A DNA stretch of 64,000 nt from Natronococcus sp. A-GB1 (GTDB lineage: Archaea; Halobacteriota; Halobacteria; Halobacteriales; Natrialbaceae), in assembly GCF_029688845.1 (NCBI RefSeq), contig NZ_JARUKW010000008.1:1-64000 (forward strand). Reading direction: 5' to 3'. A program made the position numbers and the translations under genes. The first letter of the stretch is position 1, and each line of letters begins with the position of its first letter. Of the stretch, positions 8,966 through 18,396 are shown piece after piece. The notes under the pieces were generated by a model. That model was not told where the DNA came from. It did not search any database and saw only the letters and a list, made by a program, of their open reading frames with translations.

Positions 8966-11791
8966 TCAGTCCCAGAACGACTGGGTGCGGGCGTACTCGC
9001 GTTCCTTCGAGAGAATGTCCCGGTAGAAATCCGCCTCGTTCTCTCGGAGCTTGCTGATGATCCGGGCCGCGTTGTGCGGGCCGACCCCGCGGGCGGCCAT
9101 CGCGATCACGGCCTGCTTGCCGTGACTCTGGACCAGACTGGCGCTGTGGAACGCTCGTTCGGTCATCTCCTTTTGTTCCTCGTCTTTCTCCTCGGCCCGA
9201 ACGGCCTGGACGACCTCGTCGGCCCACGGGTTCAGCGACGCGATCCGGGTCGAGCCACACTCGGGACACTCGGGCTGGTCGGCGACGCGGCCGACCTTCG
9301 TCTTCACCTTCCACTCGTGGCAGTGCGTACACAGCAGGATAACGCGGTCGTTCCGAATCCGTTCCTTGACCGTCTCGATCACGCTCGCGTCGGCGTTCTC
9401 CGGCGCGAGCAGCTCCTTTCCGGACGAGCGACCGCCCATCCCGACGGGAGTGTGACCCCGATGGGTGGACAGCTCGAGTTCGTCGGACTGGATCGCCTCG
9501 AGCACGCGGCCGGCGTGTGTGACGTCCAGATCCTCGTGGAACAGCTCGCGGATCGACTCGTCGTACATCGGCGTGTCCTCGAGGGCCTTGAGCAGGCGCT
9601 CGTTCGACATCCGGCCGGAGCCCTGCCAACGCTTGAGCGCGCCGAACTTCGCCGAGACCTGGGCGAGCCGGAAGGCGAGTGCGTCCGACCCCTTGAGTCC
9701 GAGTTCGACGATCGTGCCGACGTGGTCGGGGTCGGTGTCCTCGAGCACCGCCAGCACGTCGCTCGTTGCGATCGACGTCGGTACCTCGAGTTCGATTCTG
9801 TACGGATCGGTTTCGAGACCGACGGAGGAGCCGGCCTGCTGGCCCAGCAGCGACGAAAGGATTCGGCCGAGCGTCTCGTTTGTCTTGTGGCCGAAGGGGG
9901 CGTTGAGGACGAGCGTCCGGCCCTGGCGCTCGAGGACGAGCCGGTCAGCCGTCGGCATCGGCGCCTCGCTCTCGACGTGGTCTGCGAGCTGCGAACAGGC
10001 CTCGGTGAGCGTGTGCTCGTCGGCGGGATACCGACCCGCGAGCTCGCGGCCGACCGCGGCGGCGTCGGCGCCCTGCTTTAGTTGCGGTTCGGCCACGGCA
10101 CGGATCTCGCCGACCTCGCCGGCGACCGCCGCGGGAACCGGGATCTCCTGGCCGATCCAGGACGGCACCTCGCCGGCGGGATCCTCGATCGGGCTTACCT
10201 TCACCCGGCCCTCGTCGTCGTCGATCTCAGCGATGCGCCACATCTCGCCGCGCTGGATGAACACCTCACCCGGCTGGGCAAAGTTGACGACGAACTGCTC
10301 GTCCAGGGTGCCGATCTGCCCTCCGGAGGCGATGTCGTGGACCTCGTAGGTCTCCTCGTCGGGGATCATTGAGAGGTTCGCGTAGACGTACTGCCAGGTG
10401 CCGCCGGTGGTCTCGAGGCGATCCTCGCTCTCGTCGAACCAGACGATCCGGTTGCGGTGCAGTTCGCCGAGGATCTCGCGGATCGTCTCCTCGGTGACGT
10501 CCCGGAACGGGTACGCCCGGGTGATCGTCTCGACGGCCTCCTCGAGGCGGGTGTCGCCGCGGCTCTGGACGAACGCCGGCAGCTGGTTGGCAACCACGTC
10601 GAGGCTGCCCTCGTGGATCGCGGCGGGTTCGACCTCCCCGTCTCGAGCGCGTCGGGCGATCGACAGCGCCTCGAACGTGTCATCGGGACGGGTCGTCACG
10701 ATGGTCCCGCTCGAGACCTCGTCCTGGCGGTGGCCCGCGCGACCGATCCGCTGGAGCAGGCGGGCGACCTGCCGGGGACTCTGGTACTGGATCACGTGGT
10801 CGACACGGCCGACGTCGATCCCCAGCTCCATCGAGGACGTACAGAGCAGCCCGTCGAGTTCGCCGGCCTTGAACCGGTCCTCGACGTCGATCCGGGCCTC
10901 CTTCGAGAGCGAGCCGTGGTGGATCCCGATCGGCAAGTCGAGTTCGGTAAACCGCGAACCCAGCGCCTCGGCGGTCTGTCGCGTGTTGACGAAGATCAGC
11001 GTCGACTCGTGTTCGTCGACGAGATTCCGGATCAGCCGGACGTGACTCGCCGTCGAGGCGTCGGTAACGAGCTTGCCGGACAGGTTCTCGTCCTCCTCGG
11101 TGATTTCGGGGTTGCGGACCGTGACGTCGACGTTGCTCCCAACGTCGATCTCGCGGATCTCGCAGGCCCGACCGCCCGTCAGGAACTGCCCGACGGAGTC
11201 GGGATCGCCGACGGTCGCCGAGAGCCCGATCCGCTGCATGTTGCCGGCGAGATCGTGTAGCCGCTCGAGTCCGATCGCCAACTGTGCGCCCCGCTTGGAG
11301 GCCGCGAGTTCGTGGACCTCGTCGATCACGACGTGGGAGACGTCCTCGAGCGCTTCCCGCAGTCGCTCGCCGGTGAGCATCGCCTGGAGCGTCTCGGGTG
11401 TCGTCACCAGGACGTCGGGCGGGTCCTCGGCCTGCTTGCTCCGCTGGTACTGTGTAGTGTCGCCGTGGCGGACCGCGACCTCGAGATCGAGGTACTCGCC
11501 CCACCACTCGAGGCGCTCGCGCATGTCGCGGTTGAGCGCCCGCAGCGGCGTGACGTAGAGCGCACCGAACCCCTCGGGACGGTCCCCAACGAGATGGTCG
11601 AAGACGGGTAACATCGCCGTCTCGGTCTTGCCGCTCCCGGTCGGCGCGATTACGAGCGTGTTCTCGCCGGCCGACAGCGGCGGAATCGCCAGTCGCTGGG
11701 GTGCCGTCGGTGTCGAGAACCCGCGCTCGGAAAGCGCCCCGCGGACCGTCGAGCCGAGGTGCGTGAAGGCGGCGACGTCTCCCTCAGTCAT
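8966..11791 (-). CDS. lhr: Lhr-type superfamily 2 ATP-dependent helicase
   Basis: 941 residues. Motif I APTGSGKTETA (~50), motif II DEVHELAASKRGAQL, motif III SATVGDP, motif IV-VI region with HHGSLSKEARIDVEDRF, LLCTSSMELGIDVG and QRIGRAGHR define the Lhr family, followed by the winged-helix and Lhr-core domains. Near the C-terminus a Cys4 site (LCTHCHEWKV ... PECPECGSTR) forms a zinc knuckle. Lhr proteins translocate 3'-5' on DNA and act in repair or in RNA/DNA hybrid processing. ATG 11791 (MTEGDVAAF) is chosen; an ATG 12 codons upstream is possible. It stands alone on the minus strand. Confidence 0.93.
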   Translation of the reverse strand: MTEGDVAAFTHLGSTVRGALSERGFSTPTAPQRLAIPPLSAGENTLVIAPTGSGKTETAMLPVFDHLVGDRPEGFGALYVTPLRALNRDMRERLEWWGEYLDLEVAVRHGDTTQYQRSKQAEDPPDVLVTTPETLQAMLTGERLREALEDVSHVVIDEVHELAASKRGAQLAIGLERLHDLAGNMQRIGLSATVGDPDSVGQFLTGGRACEIREIDVGSNVDVTVRNPEITEEDENLSGKLVTDASTASHVRLIRNLVDEHESTLIFVNTRQTAEALGSRFTELDLPIGIHHGSLSKEARIDVEDRFKAGELDGLLCTSSMELGIDVGRVDHVIQYQSPRQVARLLQRIGRAGHRQDEVSSGTIVTTRPDDTFEALSIARRARDGEVEPAAIHEGSLDVVANQLPAFVQSRGDTRLEEAVETITRAYPFRDVTEETIREILGELHRNRIVWFDESEDRLETTGGTWQYVYANLSMIPDEETYEVHDIASGGQIGTLDEQFVVNFAQPGEVFIQRGEMWRIAEIDDDEGRVKVSPIEDPAGEVPSWIGQEIPVPAAVAGEVGEIRAVAEPQLKQGADAAAVGRELAGRYPADEHTLTEACSQLADHVESEAPMPTADRLVLERQGRTLVLNAPFGHKTNETLGRILSSLLGQQAGSSVGLETDPYRIELEVPTSIATSDVLAVLEDTDPDHVGTIVELGLKGSDALAFRLAQVSAKFGALKRWQGSGRMSNERLLKALEDTPMYDESIRELFHEDLDVTHAGRVLEAIQSDELELSTHRGHTPVGMGGRSSGKELLAPENADASVIETVKERIRNDRVILLCTHCHEWKVKTKVGRVADQPECPECGSTRIASLNPWADEVVQAVRAEEKDEEQKEMTERAFHSASLVQSHGKQAVIAMAARGVGPHNAARIISKLRENEADFYRDILSKEREYARTQSFWD

Positions 11792-11869
11792 CGGCGCGTC
11801 TACGGACGTAGGGCGGATAAGCGCCACGTTCTTCGTCCTCGCTGACGGCCGGGCGGCCGCTGCTCTCCC

Positions 11870-12289
11870 TCACTCCTCCCGGTCGTCGTTCCGGAGCTCC
11901 TCGGCGAGATCCTCGTCGAGGGAGAGCTCCCCGGGCGTCGCCGGCTCCTCCTGGACGTTCTCGGTCGCCCACTCGTCGATCGCCTCGCTCGAGCGTCGCT
12001 CGTCGGCGACGTCTGCGTTCAGCCGCTCGTCGTCGATCGGTTCGGTGTCGTCGGTCCGATCCGACGAGGATTCGCCTCGGGGCGTCGACCGCCCCCGACG
12101 GTGCCGTACACGGTCGGCGACGGCGGACGGCCCGCTCGACTCGAGACGCCGGGCGACCGCACCGGCGGCCAGGACGGCCCCAACGCCGACGATCGCCAGC
12201 CCGACGGCTCGGGCGCCGAGCGATCGGTCGGCCGCGGGCGGCTCCGGTCGATCGTTCAATTCCGCTTTCCGGAGGTATCGGAGACTCAC
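11870..12289 (-). CDS. Membrane-anchored hypothetical protein with acidic tail
   Basis: 139 residues from a GTG at 12289 (SLRYLRKAELNDRPEPP). One hydrophobic segment (VGLAIVGVGAVLAAGAV, ~28-44) is followed by an RRRG-type basic patch and a long Glu/Asp-rich cytosolic tail. Another GTG at 12376 would add 29 residues (SDRANQLAASRL...). No family known to me. It is transcribed divergently from the surface protein at 12535, with an AT-rich promoter region of about 245 nt between them. Confidence 0.6.
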   Translation of the reverse strand: MSLRYLRKAELNDRPEPPAADRSLGARAVGLAIVGVGAVLAAGAVARRLESSGPSAVADRVRHRRGRSTPRGESSSDRTDDTEPIDDERLNADVADERRSSEAIDEWATENVQEEPATPGELSLDEDLAEELRNDDREE

Positions 12290-12534
12290 TGACCATCTTA
12301 TCGGTGGTGTCAGTAAGTCGGTTCGGCCCGCGAGAGCAAGCCTGCTAGCAGCCAGTTGATTCGCCCTATCAGACACTTAAGGCTAGTTTAGGGGCCGAAA
12401 GCTATACAGGCATTCTCGAAATCGTATAATTGGATGACATTTAATAAATACTTACAGTCTCTTAGAACGATAGTTATTCGCTCGACGACCGGTTCCGAAG
12501 CGGAATCGAGCGGACGACGAGAACGGGGGAGCCG

Positions 12535-13560
12535 ATGAGCCGCGACGGCCGGACCGTCGTCGTTCTCGGCATCCTTGCAGTACTCGCGGGTGTCCTAGTC
12601 GCGGCACTTTTCGTCGGCGGAACTGCCGCCGTCGGCTCCGACGACGCCTCGAGCGGCGACGACCTCGAGACGAACGCCGTAGAGTCGTCGACGACCGGCG
12701 TCTCCGAGCCCGCCACCGAGATGCCGGTCCCGGAGCCGGGCGATGAGTACTACGAGGCGGCCGCACCCGACGGAAGCTGGATCAGCTATATCAATCCCCG
12801 AGACGAGTACCGAAGTCCGTACCTCGGGGATGGCTCAGGGAAGATCTGTGTGACCCTGCTCAACGAAGCGGGTGAGCCGATCGTCGGCGAGAGCGTCCCG
12901 AACACGACCGCGACCGTGCCGACCGGCGACGAACTCGAGTGGCACTCGGGTGCGGACCCGATGGTCGTCGAGTACTCGCTGACCGACAACTACGATCGAC
13001 CGCTCGACGCCGACCAGTTCGGGACGAACGAGGAGCTCCCGCAGGGTGACGGCTATCTGGATTCCCACTGCATCGAGATGCACGGCCAGCCCGAGGACGG
13101 AACCATCGAGTACGGTGAGGTCGAGATCGACGGCGAACACGCCGATAACATCGAGCTCGTCGGCTACATCCAGCAGGCACACGAGGCCTGGGACAGCGAC
13201 GTCGATCCGATCGAGGACGCCGAGTCTTACGAGGAAGCCGGCGGTGGCTGGACGTACAAGACTGACGGCTCGCACGGACAGGCCGTCGTCGTACTCCAGC
13301 TGGCGGGCGAGGTCGACGACTCGAGCGACGAACCCGAGGAGCGGACCGAGTCGACCACGGAGGACAGCTCCGAGTCGAACGAGTCGTCCGGGGACGATGC
13401 CGGCGACGACGATGGTGTCAACGGAGACGACGAGACGAGCGACGACGACGGGAGCGATGACGGCACTGGCGACGACGCCGACGGACTGCCTGGCTTCGGC
13501 GTCGGCGCCACCGTGGTCGCGCTGGCTGCGATCGCCGTCGCGGTCTCTCGACGCCCGTAG
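12535..13560 (+). CDS. Secreted/surface protein with PGF-CTERM sorting tail
   Basis: 341 residues. Signal segment VVVLGILAVLAGVLVAALF (~8-26), an exported beta-rich domain (ISYINPRDEYRSPYLGDGSG; two Cys at ~103 and ~180 that could pair), a Ser/Asp/Glu-rich stalk (~260-318) and a C-terminal LPGFGVGATVVALAAIAVAV followed by SRRP. The PGF motif, hydrophobic stretch and terminal Arg are the PGF-CTERM signal, which archaeosortase A replaces with an archaeal lipid anchor. The protein is thus predicted to be lipid-anchored on the cell surface with an O-glycosylation-prone stalk. The ectodomain function is unknown. Start ATG 12535 directly precedes the basic n-region. Confidence 0.85.
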   Translation: MSRDGRTVVVLGILAVLAGVLVAALFVGGTAAVGSDDASSGDDLETNAVESSTTGVSEPATEMPVPEPGDEYYEAAAPDGSWISYINPRDEYRSPYLGDGSGKICVTLLNEAGEPIVGESVPNTTATVPTGDELEWHSGADPMVVEYSLTDNYDRPLDADQFGTNEELPQGDGYLDSHCIEMHGQPEDGTIEYGEVEIDGEHADNIELVGYIQQAHEAWDSDVDPIEDAESYEEAGGGWTYKTDGSHGQAVVVLQLAGEVDDSSDEPEERTESTTEDSSESNESSGDDAGDDDGVNGDDETSDDDGSDDGTGDDADGLPGFGVGATVVALAAIAVAVSRRP

Positions 13561-13666
13561 TCCCGGCCCGAAACCCAGACCGCACGCAGCCGTCCTCGAT
13601 CCTACTCGATCGGCGACGGGAACTCCGTGTCATTTACTGCCTCTGGCGACCGACCTCGGGGTAGCG

Positions 13667-13933
13667 ATGACCGACGACAGCCCCGAATGGATGCATCCGG
13701 TCGACGAGGAACTCCTCCGACTGCTCCAGGAAGAGGAGATCTTCATGCCCGACCAGCTCGCCGAGGAAGTCGAGCCCCGCGCCCCTCAGGTCGCCTACCG
13801 GTGTCGCGAACTCGCGAAGTACGGGCTCGTAACGAAACACGCGATGGGAATGTATGACATCAGCGACCTCGGCGAGCGGTATCTCGCGGGCGAAGTCGAT
13901 CCGAGCGATCTCGAGCCCGAGGACGACTCGTAG
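13667..13933 (+). CDS. PhiH1-repressor-like winged-helix protein
   Basis: 88 residues. DEELLRLLQEEEIFMPDQLAEE then VAYRCRELAKYGLVTKHAMG and MYDISDLGERYLAGEVD form a helix-helix-recognition helix-wing pattern typical of the small haloarchaeal winged-helix proteins related to the phage PhiH repressor. Start ATG 13667 precedes an acidic TDDSPEW leader. No partner gene is adjacent, so the target is unknown. Confidence 0.8.
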   Translation: MTDDSPEWMHPVDEELLRLLQEEEIFMPDQLAEEVEPRAPQVAYRCRELAKYGLVTKHAMGMYDISDLGERYLAGEVDPSDLEPEDDS

Positions 13934-13943
13934 CTTCCCGGCC

Positions 13944-14291
13944 TCACTCCGCGACGGTCTTGGGAACACGCTCCTCGAGGAAGGAGACGACGGCGTCAGT
14001 CTGTACGAATCCCTCGGCAAGCCGCCCGATTTCATCGCCGTCTTCGAACAACACGAGCGTCGGCACCGAGCGGATGTCGAACCGATCGACGAGCGTGATG
14101 TCGTTGCCCGGGTTGAGCAGGGCGATAGAGACGTCGGTGACGCGAGCGACGTTTCCGAGCACTGGCACCATCGCGTTGCACCGCTCGCAACCCTTTGTGT
14201 AGAACTCCACGAGGGCAACCTCGTGCTCGTCGACGAACGTCTCGAGGTCCTCGCCGTCCTCGAGACGCGCCGGTTTCGATGACTCGTCCAT
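13944..14291 (-). CDS. Thioredoxin-fold protein
   Basis: 115 residues. The core VALVEFYTKGCERCNAMVPV contains a CxxC (CERC) redox motif instead of the classical WCGPC; later VDRFDIRSVPTLVLFEDG has the conserved cis-Pro. It probably acts as a disulfide reductase or thiol relay in the cytosol; the basis for reductant supply is not visible here. Start ATG 14291 (MDESSKPARLEDGEDLE); the in-frame extension upstream reads like non-coding sequence. The gene converges with the winged-helix gene 11 nt away. Confidence 0.88.
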   Translation of the reverse strand: MDESSKPARLEDGEDLETFVDEHEVALVEFYTKGCERCNAMVPVLGNVARVTDVSIALLNPGNDITLVDRFDIRSVPTLVLFEDGDEIGRLAEGFVQTDAVVSFLEERVPKTVAE

Positions 14292-14527
14292 ACCACAGGT
14301 AGACGCTCGGGACTGAAACCGGTAGCGCCAGTGGTCGACGCTCGAAGTCGACACGACGTGAACAACATGCCCGCTGACCGTTCGGGCGGAAGAATCGAAT
14401 TCGTGTGAACGTCCGTCACTCAGAAACCGGCTGGCGGACGAGTTCGTGTGACAAATTCGCCCGGATTAGTGGAAGGAACGATCATTGAGAAAAGGGGCTT
14501 TACGCGTCGATCCCCTACTGGCTCGCA

Positions 14528-14830
14528 ATGAGTATCAGTCACGACCGGAAGCCGCCCGATGGGCGGAAGACGACGCTGTACTGCTGGGGATGTAACCACG
14601 CAAGCCCCGTCGGTGGTGACTGGGTTCGCGAACCGCGAGGCGAGGAGATCGCGCTCGTCTGTCCGGACTGCGAAACTGTTCTCGACGAGCGAGCCCGCGG
14701 GAACGACGATCCCAGCCCCGTCGAGGCGTGGAGCCGGGTCGTCAGGACCTCGGTCTCGGTCTGGCGGGCGAGCGTCGGCGTCGGAGCGCGGGCCTCGACG
14801 GGACCTTCGGAACACCGTGAGGACCGATGA
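14528..14830 (+). CDS. Small zinc-finger protein
   Basis: 100 residues. TLYCWGCNHASPVGGDW and IALVCPDCETVLDER provide two CxxC knuckles (Cys ~19/22 and ~45/48), a zinc ribbon common in haloarchaeal DUF-type proteins. The C-terminus has a helix (SPVEAWSRVVRTSVSVW) and an Arg-rich end. It is encoded ahead of glnA but the ~180-nt gap has its own TATA-like box, so the two are probably separate units. Confidence 0.7.
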   Translation: MSISHDRKPPDGRKTTLYCWGCNHASPVGGDWVREPRGEEIALVCPDCETVLDERARGNDDPSPVEAWSRVVRTSVSVWRASVGVGARASTGPSEHREDR

Positions 14831-14970
14831 TCATCGGTATCGGTTCGACGTTCGAAGCTTTTCCCTCCGATTCCCCGCCGTCTTTCGACCCGATCCCCGC
14901 CTGACGACGGGCGAAAATTACGATTGTCCAACTCTGTTTCGACTCGAGTATATTCGCCCACAACAGTAGA

Positions 14971-14980
14971 GCTTTAATAG
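14971..14980 (+). promoter_or_regulatory. TATA-like element upstream of glnA
   Basis: GCTTTAATAG lies about 30-39 nt before the glnA ATG, in an AT-rich patch of an otherwise GC-rich region. Archaeal TATA boxes sit about 25 nt before the transcription start, so this would give a leader of only a few to ~12 nt. GGAG at 14992-14995 is a possible but distant ribosome binding site. Confidence 0.45.
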
Positions 14981-15009
14981 TGGGATCCGTTGGAGAAGCC
15001 GAGTAGAAA

Positions 15010-16365
15010 ATGTCAGATGGGAACCTGACCACAGCAGAGCAGGACGTACTGGACCAGATCGAATCGGAGGACGTCGACTTCCTCCGCCTGCAGTTTACGG
15101 ACATTCTCGGCACGGTGAAGAACGTCTCCGTTCCGGCCCGCCAGGCGGAGAAGGCCTTTACCGAAGGGATCTACTTCGACGGCTCCTCGATCGAGGGCTT
15201 CGTCCGCATTCAGGAGTCGGACATGCGCCTCAAGCCCGACCCCGAGACGTTCGCCGTCCTCCCCTGGAGGGACAAGGAGGACAGCGCCGCCGCACGGATG
15301 ATCTGTGACGTGATCGACACCTCGACGGGCGAACCGTTCGAGGGCGATCCACGGTATATCCTCAAGCAAGCCCTCGACCGCGCCAAGGAGATGGGCTACA
15401 CCGTCAACGCCGCACCCGAGCCGGAGTTCTTCCTGTTCGAGGAGGACGAGGACGGTCACGCGACGACCAAAACCAACGACCACGGTGGCTACTTCGACCT
15501 CGCACCGAAGGACCTCGCCCAGGACGTTCGCCGCGATATCATCTACGGCCTCGAGGACATGGGCTTCGAGGTCGAGGCGAGCCACCACGAGGTCGCACAG
15601 GGTCAACACGAGATTAACTTCGAGTACGACGACGCCCTCACCACCGCTGACAACGTCGGGACGTTCCGCACCGTCGTTCGGGCGATCGCCGCCCAGCACG
15701 GCTACCACGCGACGTTCATGCCGAAACCGATCCCGAAGGTCAACGGGTCGGGGATGCACACCCACATCTCGCTGTTCACCGAAGACGGCGAGAACGCCTT
15801 CCACGACGAGGACGATGAGTTCAACCTGAGCGACGAGGCCCACGCGTTCACGGCCGGTGTTCTCGAGCACGCGCCGGCGATCACGGCCGTCGCGAACCCC
15901 ACGGTTAACAGCTACAAGCGTCTCGTTCCCGGCTACGAGGCCCCAGTGTACGTCGCCTGGTCGGACCGCAACCGCTCGGCGCTGATCCGCAAGCCCGCCG
16001 CCCGCGTTCCCGCCGCCTCGCGCGTCGAACTTCGTTCGCCCGACCCCTCGTGTAACCCCTACCTCGCGATCGCGACCATGATCCACGCGGGTCTCGACGG
16101 GATCGAGAACGACCTCGACTGTCCCGACCCGGTTCGCGAGAACATCTACGAGTTCGACGAGCAGAAACGCGAGGAGTACGGCATCGACACGCTGCCGTCG
16201 AATCTCGGCGAGGCCGTCGACGCCCTCGAGGAGGACGAGGTCGTCTACGACGCACTGGGCGAACACATCGCCGAGAAGTTCGTCGAGGCCAAGCGCCAGG
16301 AGTTCGAGGAGTACCTCATCGACGTCTCCGACTGGGAGCTCGAGCGCTACCTCGAGAAGTACTGA
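15010..16365 (+). CDS. glnA: Type I glutamine synthetase
   Basis: 451 residues. ATP-dependent synthesis of glutamine from glutamate and ammonia, the main ammonia-assimilating step. Catalytic landmarks: [10 protein letters not shown] (~55), [11 protein letters not shown] (metal-binding Glu, ~137), [24 protein letters not shown] (~245), and [13 protein letters not shown] (ATP/Arg site, ~321). No adenylylation Tyr signature (NLYDLPP) is evident, so control is probably GlnK-type as in other archaea. A T-run at 16399-16404 after the stop is a candidate terminator. Confidence 0.97.
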   Translation: MSDGNLTTAEQDVLDQIESEDVDFLRLQFTDILGTVKNVSVPARQAEKAFTEGIYFDGSSIEGFVRIQESDMRLKPDPETFAVLPWRDKEDSAAARMICDVIDTSTGEPFEGDPRYILKQALDRAKEMGYTVNAAPEPEFFLFEEDEDGHATTKTNDHGGYFDLAPKDLAQDVRRDIIYGLEDMGFEVEASHHEVAQGQHEINFEYDDALTTADNVGTFRTVVRAIAAQHGYHATFMPKPIPKVNGSGMHTHISLFTEDGENAFHDEDDEFNLSDEAHAFTAGVLEHAPAITAVANPTVNSYKRLVPGYEAPVYVAWSDRNRSALIRKPAARVPAASRVELRSPDPSCNPYLAIATMIHAGLDGIENDLDCPDPVRENIYEFDEQKREEYGIDTLPSNLGEAVDALEEDEVVYDALGEHIAEKFVEAKRQEFEEYLIDVSDWELERYLEKY

Positions 16366-16398
16366 GCGGCGACCACCGACGGCTGCCGATTCTTCGCG

Positions 16399-16404
16399 TT
16401 TTTT
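16399..16404 (+). terminator. T-run terminator after glnA
   Basis: Six consecutive T's 34 nt after the glnA stop in a GC-rich context. Archaeal RNA polymerase terminates on T-runs without needing a hairpin. The next gene begins 27 nt later, so read-through is possible. Confidence 0.4.
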
Positions 16405-16430
16405 AGGGTCGCGACCGAACGGGTTCAACG

Positions 16431-16721
16431 ATGGAGCCGTCCGATAAACCGACGCCTCCCGACGACCTCGAGCCGGAGCTACGCGCAGTCCTCGAGGCCC
16501 TCGCTGACTCCGATCCCGAGACGATCCGGACCGTCGCCGAGCACGCCGACGCGCTTGCGACTTGGGCGGAGTCTCGCCCGTCGGACGGGAACGACGACGC
16601 GTACCCGAACGGCGTCCCAGAGCGGGCCACGGTGTCCACGATGACGATCGACGGCGAGGAGTATCGGTACTACCAGTGGCGGGAGGACGACGAGATCAGA
16701 TCGAAAACGGAACGCGCGTAA
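16431..16721 (+). CDS. Short acidic hypothetical protein
   Basis: 96 residues. The N-terminal half is helical (LEPELRAVLEALADSDPETI...), the C-terminal half has a beta pattern (RATVSTMTIDGEEYRYYQW). No metal-binding or catalytic motif. Probably haloarchaea-specific; function unknown. It converges with the gene at 16726, which ends 4 nt away. Confidence 0.65.
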   Translation: MEPSDKPTPPDDLEPELRAVLEALADSDPETIRTVAEHADALATWAESRPSDGNDDAYPNGVPERATVSTMTIDGEEYRYYQWREDDEIRSKTERA

Positions 16722-16725
16722 GCGG

Positions 16726-17010
16726 CTACTCTTCGTCGTCGACTCGGACCGTCGCCAGCGTCTCCCGGTCGCCGAGCAGTTCGAACGCGAAGCCGGCGTC
16801 GTCTCGCTGGACCTGAACGTCGAGTTCCGTGACGTCGGCCGTCACGTCCTCGCTCCGGGAGACGTCTCCGTCGCGATCCGGACTCTCGACGTCGAAGTCG
16901 TCGTAGGATACGTGGGTCGACTCCGCGATCAGTTCCTCGCTGTCGTAGACGTCTGCGTCGAGACCTGCGTCTGACTCTCGAACCTCGAGTCGGTACGTTT
17001 CGAGCGACAT
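16726..17010 (-). CDS. Acidic hypothetical protein
   Basis: 94 residues starting MSLETYRLEVRESDAGLDAD. Alternating strand-like segments and many Asp/Glu; near the C-terminus FAFELLGDRETLATVRVDDE. The ATG at 17010 is 38 nt downstream of the molybdopterin-like gene's stop, so the two are probably co-transcribed. The same frame is open upstream only because it runs into the frameshifted portion of that gene. No known family. Confidence 0.6.
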   Translation of the reverse strand: MSLETYRLEVRESDAGLDADVYDSEELIAESTHVSYDDFDVESPDRDGDVSRSEDVTADVTELDVQVQRDDAGFAFELLGDRETLATVRVDDEE

Positions 17011-17048
17011 ACGCCACCCTTTCCGCGGCCGAGACATGGCGATTCGGC

Positions 17049-17531
17049 CTACATGCGCTGGCCGCCGATGTGCTCGTCCGCCTTCCCCCCATCGTTCGTA
17101 TGACTTGGGATCCTCGCCGGGAGCGAGCGTCGCCGCCTCGACGCGCGCGACGCCCTTGACCGTCCGGACGCCGTCGACGCCGGGCACGACGAACCGCGTC
17201 GCGTGGTCCCCGACCGTCGAGAGCGGGCGGCCGCCCTTCGCGACCGCGAGCAGTCCCCCGAGGGCGTCCTCGACGGCGACGCATGCTCGGAGCCCGTCCC
17301 GGGAGTCGACGAGCAGGTGGGTCGTCTCCGGCGGCGCCGCGGCCGACTCGAGCAAGGTCGGAATCGGCACCCCCCGTCAGCGTTCGATGAACGGTCGCCC
17401 GTGGCACAGACGATCTCGATCTCGCGGCTCCGGTGTTCGAGCGCGGCGAGGCCGGTCCCGTCGAGGGTCGTCGTTCGGGTCCCGACGAGACGGAGCGGTC
17501 GGTCGAGCGCCCGGGTAGCGGCGTCGCTCAT
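17049..17531 (-). pseudogene. Molybdopterin-dependent oxidoreductase-like protein, two poly-G frameshifts
   Basis: The N-terminal frame (ATG 17531) reads RALDRPLRLVGTRTTTLDG ... IEIVCATGDRSSNADGG. The middle is in another frame: VPIPTLLESAAAPPETTHLL, DALGGLLAVAKGGRPLS, RFVVPGVDGVRTVKGVARVE and APGEDPKSYER. The end returns to the first frame: GKADEHIGGQRM. Both switches fall in runs of six G's (near 17365 and near 17093): one needs an extra G, the other one fewer. Corrected, it is ~160 residues resembling the small sulfite-oxidase-fold (Oxidored_molyb) proteins of haloarchaea (CATGDR, GVPVP.LLE, VPGVDG.RTVKGV). The cofactor Cys in CATGDR is kept. Paired poly-G indels suggest sequencing error at least as strongly as real inactivation. 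Confidence 0.7.
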
Positions 17532-17597
17532 AGCCGTCGTTTGCGGCGGGTCGGTACTACCCGTTCCGGGCGTTCCCAGTCGCTGGGATCGGCGTTG

Positions 17598-18389
17598 CTA
17601 GAGGTCGCGGTAGGGGCCGAGTCGGGTGCCGTCGAGCAGGTACGCCTCGCCCGCCGCGAGCCCGTCGGGGAGAAACGGCGAGAGAAACGACTGGCCCGGG
17701 ACGTTCACCCACGTGCCACCGACGAGGTCGTTGAACGCCGGCAGCACGATCATTCGCGGGGGCGTTCCTCCGTCGAACCAGGAGAGGGCCGCGTACTCTG
17801 CTCGGTCCCGAAACGGCTCCGGATCGATCCGACCGCGGAGCCACACCGATTCGACTTGGCTGCCGCCGACCTCGTCCTCGAGGCGCACGCAGGGGTGTTC
17901 GTGGCCCAGACAGAGCACGTCGGTCTCGAGAGCCGCCGGCGCGGGCCAGGTGTGGCCGTGACAGACGCCGATCGACCCGATCGCCGTCCCGGCGCCCGGA
18001 ACCACCGTCGCGTCCCCGACCCAGTCCTCGATCCCGCCGTCGTGGTTCCCCTTTACCACCGTCGTCTCGATCGTCGACGGGAGCGACTCGAACAGCACCT
18101 CGAGCTCGCCGCGCTCGGCGCTGCCGGGGTCGCCGATCGAGTGCATCAGGTCGCCGAGGACGACCAGCCGGTCGACGCCGGTTCGCTCGAGCAGTGCGAG
18201 CAGTTGCTCGCGGCGGTCCGGCGCCTGGCTGGGGACGTCGACGCCGCGTTCGACGCGCAGGCCGGCCTCGTAGCCGGCGTGGTAGTCCGCGAGCAACAGC
18301 GCGCGCTCGTCGCCGACCGTCGCGACGGCGGCCGGCTCGCCGGGGACGGGTTCGACGGTCGGCTCCGGGCGGCTCGCGTCGTCCCCCAT
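17598..18389 (-). CDS. rpe: Calcineurin-like metallophosphoesterase of the RPA operon
   Basis: 263 residues. The five metallophosphoesterase motifs are present: LLADYHAGYE (motif I, D-x-H), VVLGDLMHS, VVKGNHDGG, GVCHGHTWP and CLGHEHP. The fold coordinates two metals for phosphoester hydrolysis. The gene is the third member of an rpa1-rpap1-phosphoesterase cluster; in Haloferax the same order is known, the protein being encoded with RPA1 although its substrate is not settled. Only 7 nt separate it from rpap1, so it is in the same transcript. Confidence 0.88.
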   Translation of the reverse strand: MGDDASRPEPTVEPVPGEPAAVATVGDERALLLADYHAGYEAGLRVERGVDVPSQAPDRREQLLALLERTGVDRLVVLGDLMHSIGDPGSAERGELEVLFESLPSTIETTVVKGNHDGGIEDWVGDATVVPGAGTAIGSIGVCHGHTWPAPAALETDVLCLGHEHPCVRLEDEVGGSQVESVWLRGRIDPEPFRDRAEYAALSWFDGGTPPRMIVLPAFNDLVGGTWVNVPGQSFLSPFLPDGLAAGEAYLLDGTRLGPYRDL

Positions 18390-18396
18390 CGTCCGA

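Noticed and set aside
15013-16428. 471-codon frame antisense to glnA
   Set aside because: glnA is certain from its motifs; the antisense frame is a composition artefact.
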